Shown one piece after another: positions 52,587 through 63,183 of a stretch of DNA of 64,000 nt. The notes below the pieces were generated by a model. That model ran no database searches. It was not told the DNA's origin and saw only the letters and a program-made list of their open reading frames with translations. Every line of letters begins with the position of its first letter. The first letter of the stretch is position 1. This DNA comes from GCA-1730015 sp964393885 (GTDB taxonomy: Bacteria; Pseudomonadota; Gammaproteobacteria; Granulosicoccales; Granulosicoccaceae), in the NCBI GenBank assembly GCA_964393885.1, contig CAYMVV010000001.1, positions 1 through 64,000 of the forward strand, given 5' to 3'. Both the position numbers and the translations under genes were made by a program.

Positions 52587-53672
52587 GTGAGCACAGTCAC
52601 TGTAGATCTGGGTGAGCGCAGCTACCCAATCATCATCGATACAGACATTATTTCACGCACCGAAATCTATCGAGATCATATCGTCGGACGCAATGTGCTG
52701 ATTGTCTGCGACGACAACACAAGACAACATTACCTGCAACCTTTGCTCGAATGCCTGAACGAGTTCAACACCGGCACCGTATGCCTGCCCGCAGGCGAGG
52801 CAAATAAAAATCTCGATACAGTCAACCTTATTTTTGATGAGTTACTTAAGCAAAATTTTGATCGCAACTGCACGCTGATTGCTCTGGGTGGTGGTGTGGT
52901 TGGAGACATCTGTGGCTTCGCTGCAGCAGCCTACCAGCGCGGTGTCGCGTTCATACAGGTGCCCACAACATTATTGGCTCAGGTCGATTCATCCGTTGGC
53001 GGCAAAACCGGGGTGAATCACGCTCTCGGCAAGAACATGATCGGCGCATTTCATCAACCAAAGTGTGTCATCGCTGATATGGACACATTACAAACATTAC
53101 CAGATCGTGAGTTTAGAGCAGGGCTGGCCGAGGTAATCAAGTACGGTTTGATCGACGACATTGATTTTTTTTCCTGGGTACAAAGAGAGTTGCACCAACT
53201 GCTCGACCTCAATAGCGACGCTCTGTCTGAAGCAGTTCGTCGCAGCTGTGAGAACAAGGCGCGCATTGTTGCTGCAGATGAACTGGAACAGGGTCAGCGT
53301 GCATTGTTAAACCTGGGCCATACCTTTGGCCACGCAATTGAAACCGCTACCGGCTATGGCGTCTGGCTGCACGGAGAAGCAATAGCTGCCGGCATGTGTA
53401 TGGCAGCCAGATTTTCTGCTTACCATGGATACATGGACTCGAACAATGTCCGTGTTATAGAGGCAATTTTTAGCGATGCGGGCTTGCCAATACAGCCGCC
53501 GCCGAACATGACCGCCACGCAATGTTACGCTTTAATGCGGCGAGACAAGAAGGTACGAGACGATGTGTTAACACTGGTATTAATGAAAAATATCGGTGAA
53601 TCTTTTCTCAGTAAAGGTCATGAGCACAACCGACTGTCGAGCTTTTTACAAGAGTGCTTTAGTAAAGAGTGA
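52587..53672 (+). CDS. aroB: 3-dehydroquinate synthase
   Basis: 361 residues from a GTG three bases after aroK. Makes 3-dehydroquinate from DAHP. The nucleotide-binding ALGGGVVGDICGFAAAAYQRG, the VPTTLLAQVDSSVGGKTGVNH active site and GHTFGHAIE with its zinc histidines are all present. Standard partner of aroK. Confidence 0.97.
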   Translation: MSTVTVDLGERSYPIIIDTDIISRTEIYRDHIVGRNVLIVCDDNTRQHYLQPLLECLNEFNTGTVCLPAGEANKNLDTVNLIFDELLKQNFDRNCTLIALGGGVVGDICGFAAAAYQRGVAFIQVPTTLLAQVDSSVGGKTGVNHALGKNMIGAFHQPKCVIADMDTLQTLPDREFRAGLAEVIKYGLIDDIDFFSWVQRELHQLLDLNSDALSEAVRRSCENKARIVAADELEQGQRALLNLGHTFGHAIETATGYGVWLHGEAIAAGMCMAARFSAYHGYMDSNNVRVIEAIFSDAGLPIQPPPNMTATQCYALMRRDKKVRDDVLTLVLMKNIGESFLSKGHEHNRLSSFLQECFSKE

Positions 53673-54115
53673 CTGTCGCAGGTGGTATTCGCACAGTTTC
53701 CGGCTCCCGGCAATTGCACCACTAAATCTCACCACCAGCCATATCACACTCTGTGCTTTTTCATCGCGATACACAAACAGACGTATCTGCTTACGCCCGG
53801 GAAACGCAAAAAATTGAGTCAAAATATCTTTGTAAGCTAAGTGTTACCGTTGCTGTAGATGCCAACCTACCTTACACTTCAGCCATCCTGTCCTTGCTAT
53901 TGATTGCTTATGTATTAGAGTCACTGATAGCAGACAGACAATCGTACAAGCGTAACGTGGTGTCCGCTACACCGCATGGCGCGGCCAGCTTCTTTCCGCC
54001 ACCAGTCGGACCAGTTGTTGAGTAGCTAAGCCTGCCCCGCACACCCGTTTGTTTGCGCCACAATTTGATTTCTAATCATTCGATATAGAACGCATAGACA
54101 GAACGGGGTTTGACC
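53673..54115. other. Intergenic region between aroB and damX
   Basis: About 440 bp. One open frame (53753-54025) has no recognisable protein character and no ribosome binding site. No terminator-like hairpin or promoter stood out by eye, though a damX promoter is expected near 54060-54100. Confidence 0.5.
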
Positions 54116-56218
54116 ATGGCTGATGAAGCGACTGGAACGGCGATACTGCACGAAGAAACTCTCAGGGAACTGGGACTCAGTGAGCAGCCGTTTGTAGACG
54201 GAAAAAAACCTCACCGTTTCACTGACTCGGCCATGCAAAAGACTCGAGCGTCGCTCGAGCAACAGGTGAGATTCGGTGAATCAGTTCATTTGGTACTGGG
54301 TGACACCGGTGCTGGCAAAACTGTTCTACTCTCGCAACTAATCAAACACTGCAAAAACACTGTAAAGCCATTTGTCGCCAAGGGCAGCGAAGGCTTTGTC
54401 GCCGAGGCGTTCCTGACTGCAGTGCTCAATCAATTGGGTGGCGAGCAGAGCGATACCATGACTGGACTGGTTGACTCACTTGCGCCTGAGTTTTCCGCGC
54501 TGCATGAACAACAATTTAGCGTGCTGCTGGCCATTGATGATGCGCATCTCGCACCAGTCGAGGAAATCTCTGAACTGATCAATGTCATGTCAGAGTTTAA
54601 TGCCAACGGTGAAATCACCACCAGGTTGTTGCTAACCGGCGAAGCAAAACTCAAATCCAGTCTCGACGCAATAGCGCGTGAATACGATGGAATGAACTTC
54701 GATCCGACGGTATCCACCGTGCCTGCACTGACAGAAGCGCAAATGCGGGACTATTTGTCCTCCCGTTTAAACCATGCAGGCCACACCGATGTATTCCCTT
54801 TCACCGAAAAAGCACTGACCAAGCTGCATCGTGAAAGCAGCGGGTTACCGTTGCAAATCAACAAAGGCGCTGCGCACTACCTCAACACAGTATACGCCAA
54901 CGCCACGGCTGACAAAGCTGGCGGCGGGTTGATTGCGACTCTGGGCTGGCCGCTGGTTGCACTGGGTACGGCCGCTGTCGGCCTGATCGCCTGGGGACTA
55001 TCAATGTTTATCGGCGGTGGCAATGATTCAAACCAGGTTGCCACGGCAAAGCCGCGAACAATAGTCGCCAGCACACCGGTCGAAATTAAGCTGGTTGAAG
55101 ATGAAACGTTGACAGCTATTGAGCCTGAAGAAGAGCTCGATAGTGCAATAAAAGAATTAGCAACTGCCGATTTGCAAAACACTGAAGAAAACGCTGGCGA
55201 CACCCTGCTGCAATCAACCGAACAGCAATTGGGGACCAATACGGAAGGAGCATCCACAGAAGGAGCATCTGATTCACTCCAGTCGTCGGGCAACGCTGCA
55301 TCAGACATAGCGAATTCATTGGCAAGCGAACCACTTCAGCAGGGCGCTCCCGCAAACAGCGATACACTGCTGGCTCAGAATGCAGAGACAGCTGGCAACG
55401 GCATCACCGAATCTGCAAGCGCCGACATCCAGCAACCTGCGCAAACTACGGAGCAGATTACAGAGCGTGTGACCGAACAGGCACGGGTCACAGAGGAGCA
55501 AGAGCCGGCCCTTGAGCAACAAATCGAGGAGCAGATCGAGGAGCAGATCGACAATTCGGCAGTCGCATTGTCACAACAGGAGGCAGACAGCAACGCCACT
55601 CAGGGACTGTCAGCAGCAGATACCACAGAGACAATTATCGCCTCATCGGAAAGCAACCTGAACAGCCAGACTGGCTCTGATACGACTGGCACTGATAGTA
55701 ATAGCACGATAGTACCCGCCACGCCCGAAATCGCAGATAGCGAAGCAGTGGACATCAATAACCTGACTGATGACAACGATGCGATCTCGGATAACAATAG
55801 CGAAGGTGGCATCACCGTTGCGCTTCCCTCAAGCAGCGACAACAGCAATGGGCAGGACGGTACAACCATTGAGCAAAGTGAATCATCCGTTCCAGTCGCC
55901 ACCCCAAGGGCGGTAGAAAATGAACGATGGGTACTGTTTCAGGAACCAACACACTTTACTGTGCAGCTGGCAACCTCACGCGAGCGAAACTACATCCTTG
56001 AACTGGCACAGGGTCTCTCCGAGTCACCCGTAGCGATTTACCCTTTCCGCACAACAGCAAGCCAGAATCCAGTATTCGGACTGCTCAGCGGGCTCTATGA
56101 AACACGCACGGAAGCACTCAATGCCGTTGAAGAGATGCCAAGTGATGTAAAACGCTTCGGTGTATGGATTAGACCCATCAGCGACCTGCAAGCTGCCATC
56201 AAAAACAATCCGCAGTAA
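54116..56218 (+). CDS. damX: DamX-like protein: AAA ATPase, one membrane helix, SPOR domain
   Basis: 700 residues from the ATG at 54116; a TTG two codons earlier is possible. The N-terminal cytoplasmic ATPase domain has Walker A GDTGAGKT (62-69) and Walker B LLAIDDAH, as in the AAA_22/ExeA-like family. A membrane helix lies at about 275-298. A long acidic, glutamine- and serine-rich periplasmic linker (about 310-590), with small repeats such as TEGAS and IEEQ, leads to a SPOR domain (HFTVQLATSRERNYILELAQGL) that binds denuded septal glycan. In E. coli DamX is a division protein without the ATPase part; the longer form here resembles the Pseudomonas one. Upstream of gltB as usual. Confidence 0.87.
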   Translation: MADEATGTAILHEETLRELGLSEQPFVDGKKPHRFTDSAMQKTRASLEQQVRFGESVHLVLGDTGAGKTVLLSQLIKHCKNTVKPFVAKGSEGFVAEAFLTAVLNQLGGEQSDTMTGLVDSLAPEFSALHEQQFSVLLAIDDAHLAPVEEISELINVMSEFNANGEITTRLLLTGEAKLKSSLDAIAREYDGMNFDPTVSTVPALTEAQMRDYLSSRLNHAGHTDVFPFTEKALTKLHRESSGLPLQINKGAAHYLNTVYANATADKAGGGLIATLGWPLVALGTAAVGLIAWGLSMFIGGGNDSNQVATAKPRTIVASTPVEIKLVEDETLTAIEPEEELDSAIKELATADLQNTEENAGDTLLQSTEQQLGTNTEGASTEGASDSLQSSGNAASDIANSLASEPLQQGAPANSDTLLAQNAETAGNGITESASADIQQPAQTTEQITERVTEQARVTEEQEPALEQQIEEQIEEQIDNSAVALSQQEADSNATQGLSAADTTETIIASSESNLNSQTGSDTTGTDSNSTIVPATPEIADSEAVDINNLTDDNDAISDNNSEGGITVALPSSSDNSNGQDGTTIEQSESSVPVATPRAVENERWVLFQEPTHFTVQLATSRERNYILELAQGLSESPVAIYPFRTTASQNPVFGLLSGLYETRTEALNAVEEMPSDVKRFGVWIRPISDLQAAIKNNPQ

Positions 56219-56525
56219 AAAACGTTCTTGGTGTCGTTGCCCGTGACTGTGGCAACGACATACTGCAGATGCACGCTGATGACGGTAACTCGCTGGCACT
56301 TTTGTATCTGTTTTACTCTGGCCTGCACAATTCAGGATGCGACTCGTTTTTGGCTACTTTTTAACCAACGTAAGCTGTAGCAGCGTCTAAACTCCTCTAA
56401 TTGAATCTTCGGCACAGACAGTCTGTCCGACAGTTCAAGCGATAACTCGTCATCCGATGCTGCAGTCGAACCTCTCCGACTGCCATGCACTACAAACCCC
56501 TGTCTTTAATCCACTGAAAAACTCT
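56219..56525. other. Intergenic region between damX and gltB
   Basis: About 307 bp. It contains a perfect 9-bp stem-loop, GTCGTTGCC (56233-56241) / GGCAACGAC (56251-56259), 15 bp after the damX stop and without a U-tract. The gltB promoter should be here, but no strong match was found. Confidence 0.5.
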
Positions 56526-59500
56526 ATGAACGCACTGGATGCACTGGCTACAAAAGGGCTCTACCGGCCCGAGTTCGAGCATGACAATTGCGGCTTTGGA
56601 CTCATTGCACAAATCGATGGTGAGTCCTCACATCAACTGGTGAAATCCGCGGTCCAGGCACTCGCTCGGATGACTCACCGCGGTGCGGTCGCAGCGGACG
56701 GCAAGTCTGGCGACGGCTGCGGCCTGTTGCTGAAAAAGCCGGAAGCATTTCTGCGTGCAAAAGCCAGGGAGTGCGGATTTGAACCAGGCCGTTACTTTGC
56801 CACCGGTATGGTGTTTCTGAGTCGCGACAGTCAGCTGGCTGAAACGGCAAGAAATACTCTGACCCGGCATCTTGAAGCCCGTCATTTAACGGTTGATGGA
56901 TGGCGTGTCGTGCCCGTTAACAAGGACGCCTGTGGTCGCGATGCCAACAAATCGACACCTGGTATCGAACAGCTGTTTGTCACTGCTCCAAGACACATGG
57001 ACACTGCTGAGTTCAATAGAAACCTGTTTGTGGCAAGACGCAGAGCAGAGGTCGAACTGCGTGAAAAAGATCCTGATTTCTTTGTGTGTTCACTATCAGC
57101 GGACGTTATTCTGTTCAAAGGTCTGATGATGCCCGCACGATTGCCCGAATTTTTTGAAGACCTCAACGATCCGACCCTGATCTCCAGTATCGCTGTATTT
57201 CATCAGCGTTTTTCAACCAACACAATGCCACAGTGGCGACTTGCGCAACCATTCCGATACCTCGCTCACAACGGCGAGATCAACACTATTCGCGGCAATC
57301 GAAACTGGGCAAATGCACGCGCCAGCAAGTTCCACAGTGAGTTGTTGCCAGAATTGCAGGAACTGCAACCACTGGTATCGATGGGCGGTTCAGATTCAAT
57401 GTCACTGGACAATATGCTGGAGGTGCTGTTGGCCGGTGGTTTGGATATATTTCACGCGATGCGATTGTTGCTGCCACCGGCATGGCACAACATGAATTCA
57501 ACAGATCCCGATATGCGCGCCTGGCTCGAATACGCTTCAATGCATATGGAACCCTGGGACGGACCGGCCGGTGTTGTGCTGACCGACGGTCGCTATGCAG
57601 CCTGTGTCCTTGATCGCAATGGTCTGCGCCCTGCCCGCTACGTCATCACTCGTGATCGCCAACTGACACTGGCATCGGAAGCCGGTGTCTGTGATTACGC
57701 AGCCGAGGATGTAATCGCCAAAGGTCGTGTCAAACCCGGTCAAATGTTTGCGATCGATACTGAAACCGGGGATGTCATGCAACCCGAGCAGATTGATGAC
57801 AAACTTAAAACACAGCGACCCTATGCAAAGTGGCTGCAAAAAAACTCGCGGCATCTGCGCTCGCGGTTGCGCGATACGCCACCATCCACCCCGGTGGGTG
57901 ACCTGCACCTGCAAATCCATGAAAAAATGTTCGGGGTTTCTTTCGAAGAGCGTGATCAAATTGTACGCGTGCTGGCTGAACAGGCACACGAGGCAGTCGG
58001 CTCCATGGGTGACGACACACCTTTTCCAGTCCTGTCAAACCAGACCCGCTCGCTCTACGAGAATTTCCGACAACAGTTCGCCCAGGTAACCAACCCACCA
58101 ATCGATCCATTGCGCGAAGCAGTTGTGATGTCGCTGGAGACCTGTTTGGGTGCTGAGCAAAATATATTCAGGGAAACCGTCGATCACGCGCGGCGTCTAC
58201 TGGTACGCTCACCCGTGTTGTCGCGAGAGAAATTCGAAACGTTGCTGGCGATGAATGACGAACCTGAGTACCACCATCAGGTTATTAATTTAAATTTCGA
58301 TCCCGAAGAAAAAAACCTCGAACAAGCGATAATCGACATAGCGGCAACAGCAGTAAACGCCGTTAGAAACGACACGGTAGTTATAGTGCTTAGCGACCGT
58401 AATTTACAGGCCGACAGACTTCCGGTGCACGCACTGCTCGCAACCGGCGCGGTACATCATGCACTGATCGAAAACGGTTTGCGATGCGACAGCAATATTG
58501 TCGTCGAGACTGGAACCGCCAGAGACCCGCACCATATGGCCGTGCTGGTCGGCTATGGTGCAACCTGCGTCTACCCCTATCTTTCATACGAGATAATTCA
58601 GGGCATGGTGCGACGCGATGAGCTAAACAGTAACGACCTGCCCAAACTGGAACAAAACTACCGCAAGGGGATTAACAAGGGCTTATTAAAAGTTCTGTCC
58701 AAAATGGGGATTTCAACAGTTGCCAGCTATCGCGGCGCGCAACTGTTTGAAGTAGTAGGACTGCACGATGAGGTCGTCAATCGATGCTTTAAAGGCACTG
58801 TCAGTCGCATACAGGGTGCGAGCTACGAAGACCTGATGTCAGACTGTCAGACACTGGCGACCCGGGCTTTCAACAAGCGTGAACGAATTACGCAGGGCGG
58901 TTTGTTGAAGTACATAGAAGGTGGCGAATACCACGCCTACAATCCGGATGTTGTCTCCACATTGCAGGAAGCCGTCAGCAGCGGCAACTACAGTGACTAC
59001 CAAAAGTACGCGCATATTGTCGACAGCCGTGACCCGACAACACTGCGCGATCTGCTGTCATTAAAAAACAGTCAAAGCCCGGTGCCACTGGATGAGGTAG
59101 AACCGGCAACAGACATCATCAGACGTTTTGATTCAGCAGGCATGTCACTGGGGGCGCTTTCACCGGAGGCCCACGAAACCCTCGCCCAGGCGATGAACGC
59201 ATTAGGCGCACGATCAAACTCAGGGGAAGGAGGCGAAGATCCCGCCCGCTACGGCACCGACAAAGTATCAAAGATCAAACAGGTGGCGTCAGGCCGATTT
59301 GGTGTCACTCCTCACTACTTGACCAGCGCCGAAGTTATTCAGATAAAGATTGCGCAGGGAGCTAAACCAGGTGAAGGCGGACAGTTACCCGGACATAAAG
59401 TCAATGACATGATCGCGTCCCTGCGCTATTCGATGCCCGGGGTATCACTCATCTCGCCACCGCCACACCATGACATCTATTCCATCGAGGATTTGGCGCA

Positions 59501-61001
59501 ACTTATATTTGACTTAAAACAGGTAAATCCGGACGCACTGGTATCAGTTAAGCTAGTGGCTGAAGCTGGCGTCGGAACCATCGCTGCCGGTGTTGCCAAA
59601 GCCTACGCCGACCTCATCACCATTAGCGGTTATGACGGAGGTACCGGGGCATCCCCGTTGACCAGTGTCAAATACGCCGGCTCGCCGTGGGAACTCGGCC
59701 TGTCCGAAACACACCAGATCCTCCGAGCCAACAACCTGCGTGACAAAATACGCTTGCAAACCGATGGTGGATTGAAAACCGGTCTCGATGTCATTAAAGC
59801 GGCCTTGCTTGGTGCTGAGAGTTTCGGTTTTGGTACAGGACCCATGATCGCAATGGGATGTAAGTTTCTGCGAATCTGTCACCTCAATAACTGTGCGACG
59901 GGTGTTGCCACACAACACAAAGTGCTGCGTATGAAGCATTTTCGTGGTGATGTAGACAAGGTGATCAACTACATGAGCTTTGTTGCGGAAGACGTGCGCC
60001 AACAGTTGGCAAACCTCGGGTTTCGCAACCTCAACGACATTATCGGCCGAACCGATTTGTTACAACAAACCAGTGGTACAACGGCGCGCCACGCAAAAAT
60101 CGACCTGAGTCAGGTGCTGTCGGATGGCGGCATATCAATGGAGGCACCACGCTACTGCATTCAACAGCGAAATCGCCCCTTCGACAAGGCAGAATTGGCA
60201 AGTCACATGGTTGACACTTGTCTGCCCGCCATCGACGACAAAACCGGCGGCAGTTTTTCCTTTGATATCAAAAATACCAATCGCTCGATCGGTGCGCGGC
60301 TGTCAGGGGAAATAGTAAAAAGACACGGCAACCTGGGTATGAGTGACACACCGATCAATATCGATATGCATGGCACCGCCGGGCAGAGCTTTGGCGTGTG
60401 GAATGCCGGTGGATTGAATTTGACTTTGCACGGAGATGCCAACGACTACGTTGGCAAGGGTATGGCTGGCGGCAAGATAGTCGTCCGACCTCCCGCAGGC
60501 TCCCGTTTTCCGGGTAACGAATCACCAATAATTGGCAACACCTGTCTCTATGGTGCCACTGGCGGCGAGCTCTACGCAGCTGGTTTGGCGGGCGAACGCT
60601 TCGCGGTCAGAAATTCCGGTGCAACCGCGGTTGTTGAGGGAGCCGGCGATCACGCCTGTGAATACATGACAGGTGGTTGTATTGCCATACTGGGTGAGAC
60701 CGGAGTCAATTTCGGCGCCGGTATGACAGGCGGTTTTGCCTTTGTATTTGATCGCCACAATTTATTTGTGGATCGCTACAATCACGAGCTCATCGACATC
60801 CAGAGAATCCATTCTGAATCAATGGAGGCCTACCGCCATGTTCTGGAGGCATTGCTGGAAACCCATATTGCGCATACAGACAGTGAGTGGACCCGTGAAA
60901 TTATCGATAACTTCTACGGATTGAGTGCCAGGTTCTGGCTGGTCACACCGAAAGCCGCTGAATTAACGGCACTGTTGTCTACTCTGAAAACAGCCGCATG
61001 A
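56526..61001 (+). CDS. gltB: Glutamate synthase (NADPH) large subunit
   Basis: 1491 residues from the ATG at 56526; 23 more codons are open upstream but lack family similarity. Class II glutaminase domain with the catalytic cysteine C22 in DNCGFGLIA, exposed after removal of a 21-residue propeptide; the FMN-binding synthase domain (GYDGGTGASPL) with a [3Fe-4S] cluster in CKFLRICHLNNCATG; and the C-terminal beta-helix (GTAGQSFGVWNAGG). Transfers amide nitrogen to 2-oxoglutarate. Its partner gltD is not next to it. Confidence 0.97.
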   Translation: MNALDALATKGLYRPEFEHDNCGFGLIAQIDGESSHQLVKSAVQALARMTHRGAVAADGKSGDGCGLLLKKPEAFLRAKARECGFEPGRYFATGMVFLSRDSQLAETARNTLTRHLEARHLTVDGWRVVPVNKDACGRDANKSTPGIEQLFVTAPRHMDTAEFNRNLFVARRRAEVELREKDPDFFVCSLSADVILFKGLMMPARLPEFFEDLNDPTLISSIAVFHQRFSTNTMPQWRLAQPFRYLAHNGEINTIRGNRNWANARASKFHSELLPELQELQPLVSMGGSDSMSLDNMLEVLLAGGLDIFHAMRLLLPPAWHNMNSTDPDMRAWLEYASMHMEPWDGPAGVVLTDGRYAACVLDRNGLRPARYVITRDRQLTLASEAGVCDYAAEDVIAKGRVKPGQMFAIDTETGDVMQPEQIDDKLKTQRPYAKWLQKNSRHLRSRLRDTPPSTPVGDLHLQIHEKMFGVSFEERDQIVRVLAEQAHEAVGSMGDDTPFPVLSNQTRSLYENFRQQFAQVTNPPIDPLREAVVMSLETCLGAEQNIFRETVDHARRLLVRSPVLSREKFETLLAMNDEPEYHHQVINLNFDPEEKNLEQAIIDIAATAVNAVRNDTVVIVLSDRNLQADRLPVHALLATGAVHHALIENGLRCDSNIVVETGTARDPHHMAVLVGYGATCVYPYLSYEIIQGMVRRDELNSNDLPKLEQNYRKGINKGLLKVLSKMGISTVASYRGAQLFEVVGLHDEVVNRCFKGTVSRIQGASYEDLMSDCQTLATRAFNKRERITQGGLLKYIEGGEYHAYNPDVVSTLQEAVSSGNYSDYQKYAHIVDSRDPTTLRDLLSLKNSQSPVPLDEVEPATDIIRRFDSAGMSLGALSPEAHETLAQAMNALGARSNSGEGGEDPARYGTDKVSKIKQVASGRFGVTPHYLTSAEVIQIKIAQGAKPGEGGQLPGHKVNDMIASLRYSMPGVSLISPPPHHDIYSIEDLAQLIFDLKQVNPDALVSVKLVAEAGVGTIAAGVAKAYADLITISGYDGGTGASPLTSVKYAGSPWELGLSETHQILRANNLRDKIRLQTDGGLKTGLDVIKAALLGAESFGFGTGPMIAMGCKFLRICHLNNCATGVATQHKVLRMKHFRGDVDKVINYMSFVAEDVRQQLANLGFRNLNDIIGRTDLLQQTSGTTARHAKIDLSQVLSDGGISMEAPRYCIQQRNRPFDKAELASHMVDTCLPAIDDKTGGSFSFDIKNTNRSIGARLSGEIVKRHGNLGMSDTPINIDMHGTAGQSFGVWNAGGLNLTLHGDANDYVGKGMAGGKIVVRPPAGSRFPGNESPIIGNTCLYGATGGELYAAGLAGERFAVRNSGATAVVEGAGDHACEYMTGGCIAILGETGVNFGAGMTGGFAFVFDRHNLFVDRYNHELIDIQRIHSESMEAYRHVLEALLETHIAHTDSEWTREIIDNFYGLSARFWLVTPKAAELTALLSTLKTAA

Positions 61002-61422
61002 CCGGCTATTTGTTAATCAGCGTGGCAGTGCAGTCTGCTCTGCAGACTGCTGCCGAAAGCACCCGGCACTTACGAACGCACACCCGGTAGCCTGGCCAGG
61101 ATTATTCATGAGGATTCGGCGTCCAGAGGAAATATGGCTAAACAGGTCGGCCAATCGTCTAAGAAACGTGGCTCGCTGACGTACCAAAAAGGTGCCGAGG
61201 AGGATGGGCCGAGATGTGACGCCAGATTTTCTTCTGACGTCGAATAGACACACTGCTATTTTGAAAAAGGTGCTGAAAAAGTGGTTTGGAACTGTATACA
61301 TAGCGTTTCGCTAATATTTACTTGTCGCATTGTGAATAATCCAGGCTAGGATCCGTTACATTTAACGCCGAAGTCCGACCATAGTGCTGCAGGCATCTGT
61401 AGATACTGCGATAATTACACCC
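61002..61422. other. Intergenic region between gltB and dnaG
   Basis: About 420 bp where other gammaproteobacteria have gltD directly after gltB. It contains an 8-bp stem-loop CAGTCTGC (61031-61038), TCT, GCAGACTG (61042-61049) 30 bp after gltB. An open frame on the opposite strand lacks coding character. The dnaG promoter should be in the second half. Confidence 0.55.
61031..61049 (+). terminator. Stem-loop after gltB
   Basis: CAGTCTGC, loop TCT, GCAGACTG; flanking GCAG/CTGC can extend it. No U-tract follows, so termination is not certain. Confidence 0.4.
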
Positions 61423-63183
61423 ATGGCAGGCCGCATCCCCCAATCTTTTATCGACGATCTACTCAGTCGGGTAGATGTAGTCGAAGTCATCGATCGTTAT
61501 GTTCCACTAAAAAAAACCGGCGCAAATTTCAAGGCCTGCTGCCCATTTCACGGCGAAAAAACGCCATCCTTCACTGTCAGTCAAACCAAGCAGTTCTATC
61601 ATTGCTTTGGCTGTGGCGTTCATGGCACCGCGATAAGCTTTCTGATGGAGTTCGACCACATGCATTTTGTCGATGCAGTGGAATACCTTGCTGATCGCGC
61701 CGGGCTAACCGTACCAAGAGATGCAATCCCGGAAGTCTCACAAACGCAAAAAGCACTGTACGACGCACTGCAGCAGTCCTCCGCCTTTTATCAACAGCAA
61801 CTGCGCTCCACCCCGGAGGCTGTCGACTATCTCAAACGTCGAGGCATAAGCGGAGAGACAGCCAAAACCTTTCAACTGGGCTTTGCACCGTCTGGCTGGC
61901 AGGCACTGTCTGCTGCAACGCAATCATCAGAGTCATTGCTGATCACCAGCGGTATGCTGGTGCGTAGCGACAGCGGCAAAACGCACGATCGTTTCCGCAA
62001 TCGAGTGATGTTCCCGATAAGAGATCGACGCGGCAGGGAAATCGGTTTTGGCGGCAGGGTGATGGACAACAGCGAACCGAAGTACCTCAATTCGCCGGAA
62101 ACCCCTCTGTTCCAGAAAGGCAGAGAGTTATACGGACTCTACGAACTGAGACGAAGCCATCGCTCCAGTCCACAACGCATTATCGTAGTTGAAGGGTATA
62201 TGGATGTCATTGCATTGGCTCAGGCAGGTATCAACAACGCCGTAGCCACCCTGGGTACCGCAACATCCATCGAGCAAGTGGCAGCGCTGTTTCGCGAGAC
62301 AGATGAAATTGTATTTTGTTTCGATGGCGACAGTGCAGGTAAGAAAGCCGCCAGGCGCGCACTGGAATCAGCCCTGCCCTCGCTCAAGTCCGGACGCGAC
62401 GCACGCTTTCTGTTTCTTCCTGACGGAGAAGACCCGGACAGCATGGTGTCACAGCAGGGATGCGATTTTTTTCTCAACGCAATTGAAACAGAGTCTCTTG
62501 AAGCTTCCGCTTTTATGTTTCGCGAGCTCGAAGCAGAATCCGGTAATAGCTCATCCGGTGCAGGTACTGGTCATCGAGCGCGACTTGCTGAACTGGGTCG
62601 ACCGATGATTGAAAAGATACCCGCGGGCGTTTATCGGGACCTGGTCATTGTCCAATTGGAAGAAAAAGTCGGTGCAAAGGTTTTTACCGACAGCTCACAA
62701 ACTGAAATACCCCGTCAGCACAAACGCACAACTTCCTCGTCCAGGGCCAGCGCCAACAGCACTCAATCTCCGGTGCGTCGTGGCATCGCCGTGCTACTCA
62801 ACAATCCGTCAACTGCTCTCGAAGTTGATCCTGAACTCTATGAATTTTCAGACAATGTGCGCGGTGCAGGTTTACTGATGCAAATCGTGGCGCTGATTGA
62901 GCTTAACCCGGAAATCTCTACCAGCCGTATAATCGAAAATTTCAGAGACAAACCCGAGTGGCAATCCCTCAATCGCCTTGCCCAGGAGGGACTCGAAGAA
63001 ACAGCGACCGCCGATCTTGAAACCCCTTTAAGTATCTTCGAACATGCTGTCAGACAGATCAATCAGGAATCGAAAAAACTGGAACTTAAAAACGATTACT
63101 CTAACGAGAAACCACCTTCGCAGATGTCAGCGTCGGAGAAAGACGAGCTTAGAAGGCGGCTCGATGCATTGAAAAAAAAATGA
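61423..63183 (+). CDS. dnaG: DNA primase
   Basis: 586 residues from the ATG at 61423 (MAGRIPQSFIDDLLSRVDVV); 13 codons further upstream are open but not conserved. Zinc-binding domain CPFH (40-43) with C61xxC64; TOPRIM motifs VEGYMDVIALAQ and FDGDSAGKKAA; the C-terminal helicase-binding region is divergent. It makes RNA primers for replication. rpoD, its usual partner, does not follow; rsmE overlaps its stop by 4 bp instead. Confidence 0.96.
   Translation: MAGRIPQSFIDDLLSRVDVVEVIDRYVPLKKTGANFKACCPFHGEKTPSFTVSQTKQFYHCFGCGVHGTAISFLMEFDHMHFVDAVEYLADRAGLTVPRDAIPEVSQTQKALYDALQQSSAFYQQQLRSTPEAVDYLKRRGISGETAKTFQLGFAPSGWQALSAATQSSESLLITSGMLVRSDSGKTHDRFRNRVMFPIRDRRGREIGFGGRVMDNSEPKYLNSPETPLFQKGRELYGLYELRRSHRSSPQRIIVVEGYMDVIALAQAGINNAVATLGTATSIEQVAALFRETDEIVFCFDGDSAGKKAARRALESALPSLKSGRDARFLFLPDGEDPDSMVSQQGCDFFLNAIETESLEASAFMFRELEAESGNSSSGAGTGHRARLAELGRPMIEKIPAGVYRDLVIVQLEEKVGAKVFTDSSQTEIPRQHKRTTSSSRASANSTQSPVRRGIAVLLNNPSTALEVDPELYEFSDNVRGAGLLMQIVALIELNPEISTSRIIENFRDKPEWQSLNRLAQEGLEETATADLETPLSIFEHAVRQINQESKKLELKNDYSNEKPPSQMSASEKDELRRRLDALKKK

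Noticed and set aside
53753..54025. 90-codon frame between aroB and damX
   Set aside because: No start signal and no recognisable protein features.
61017..61301. Leftward open frame of 94 codons between gltB and dnaG
   Set aside because: Unusual composition, no ribosome binding site, no similarity; probably chance.
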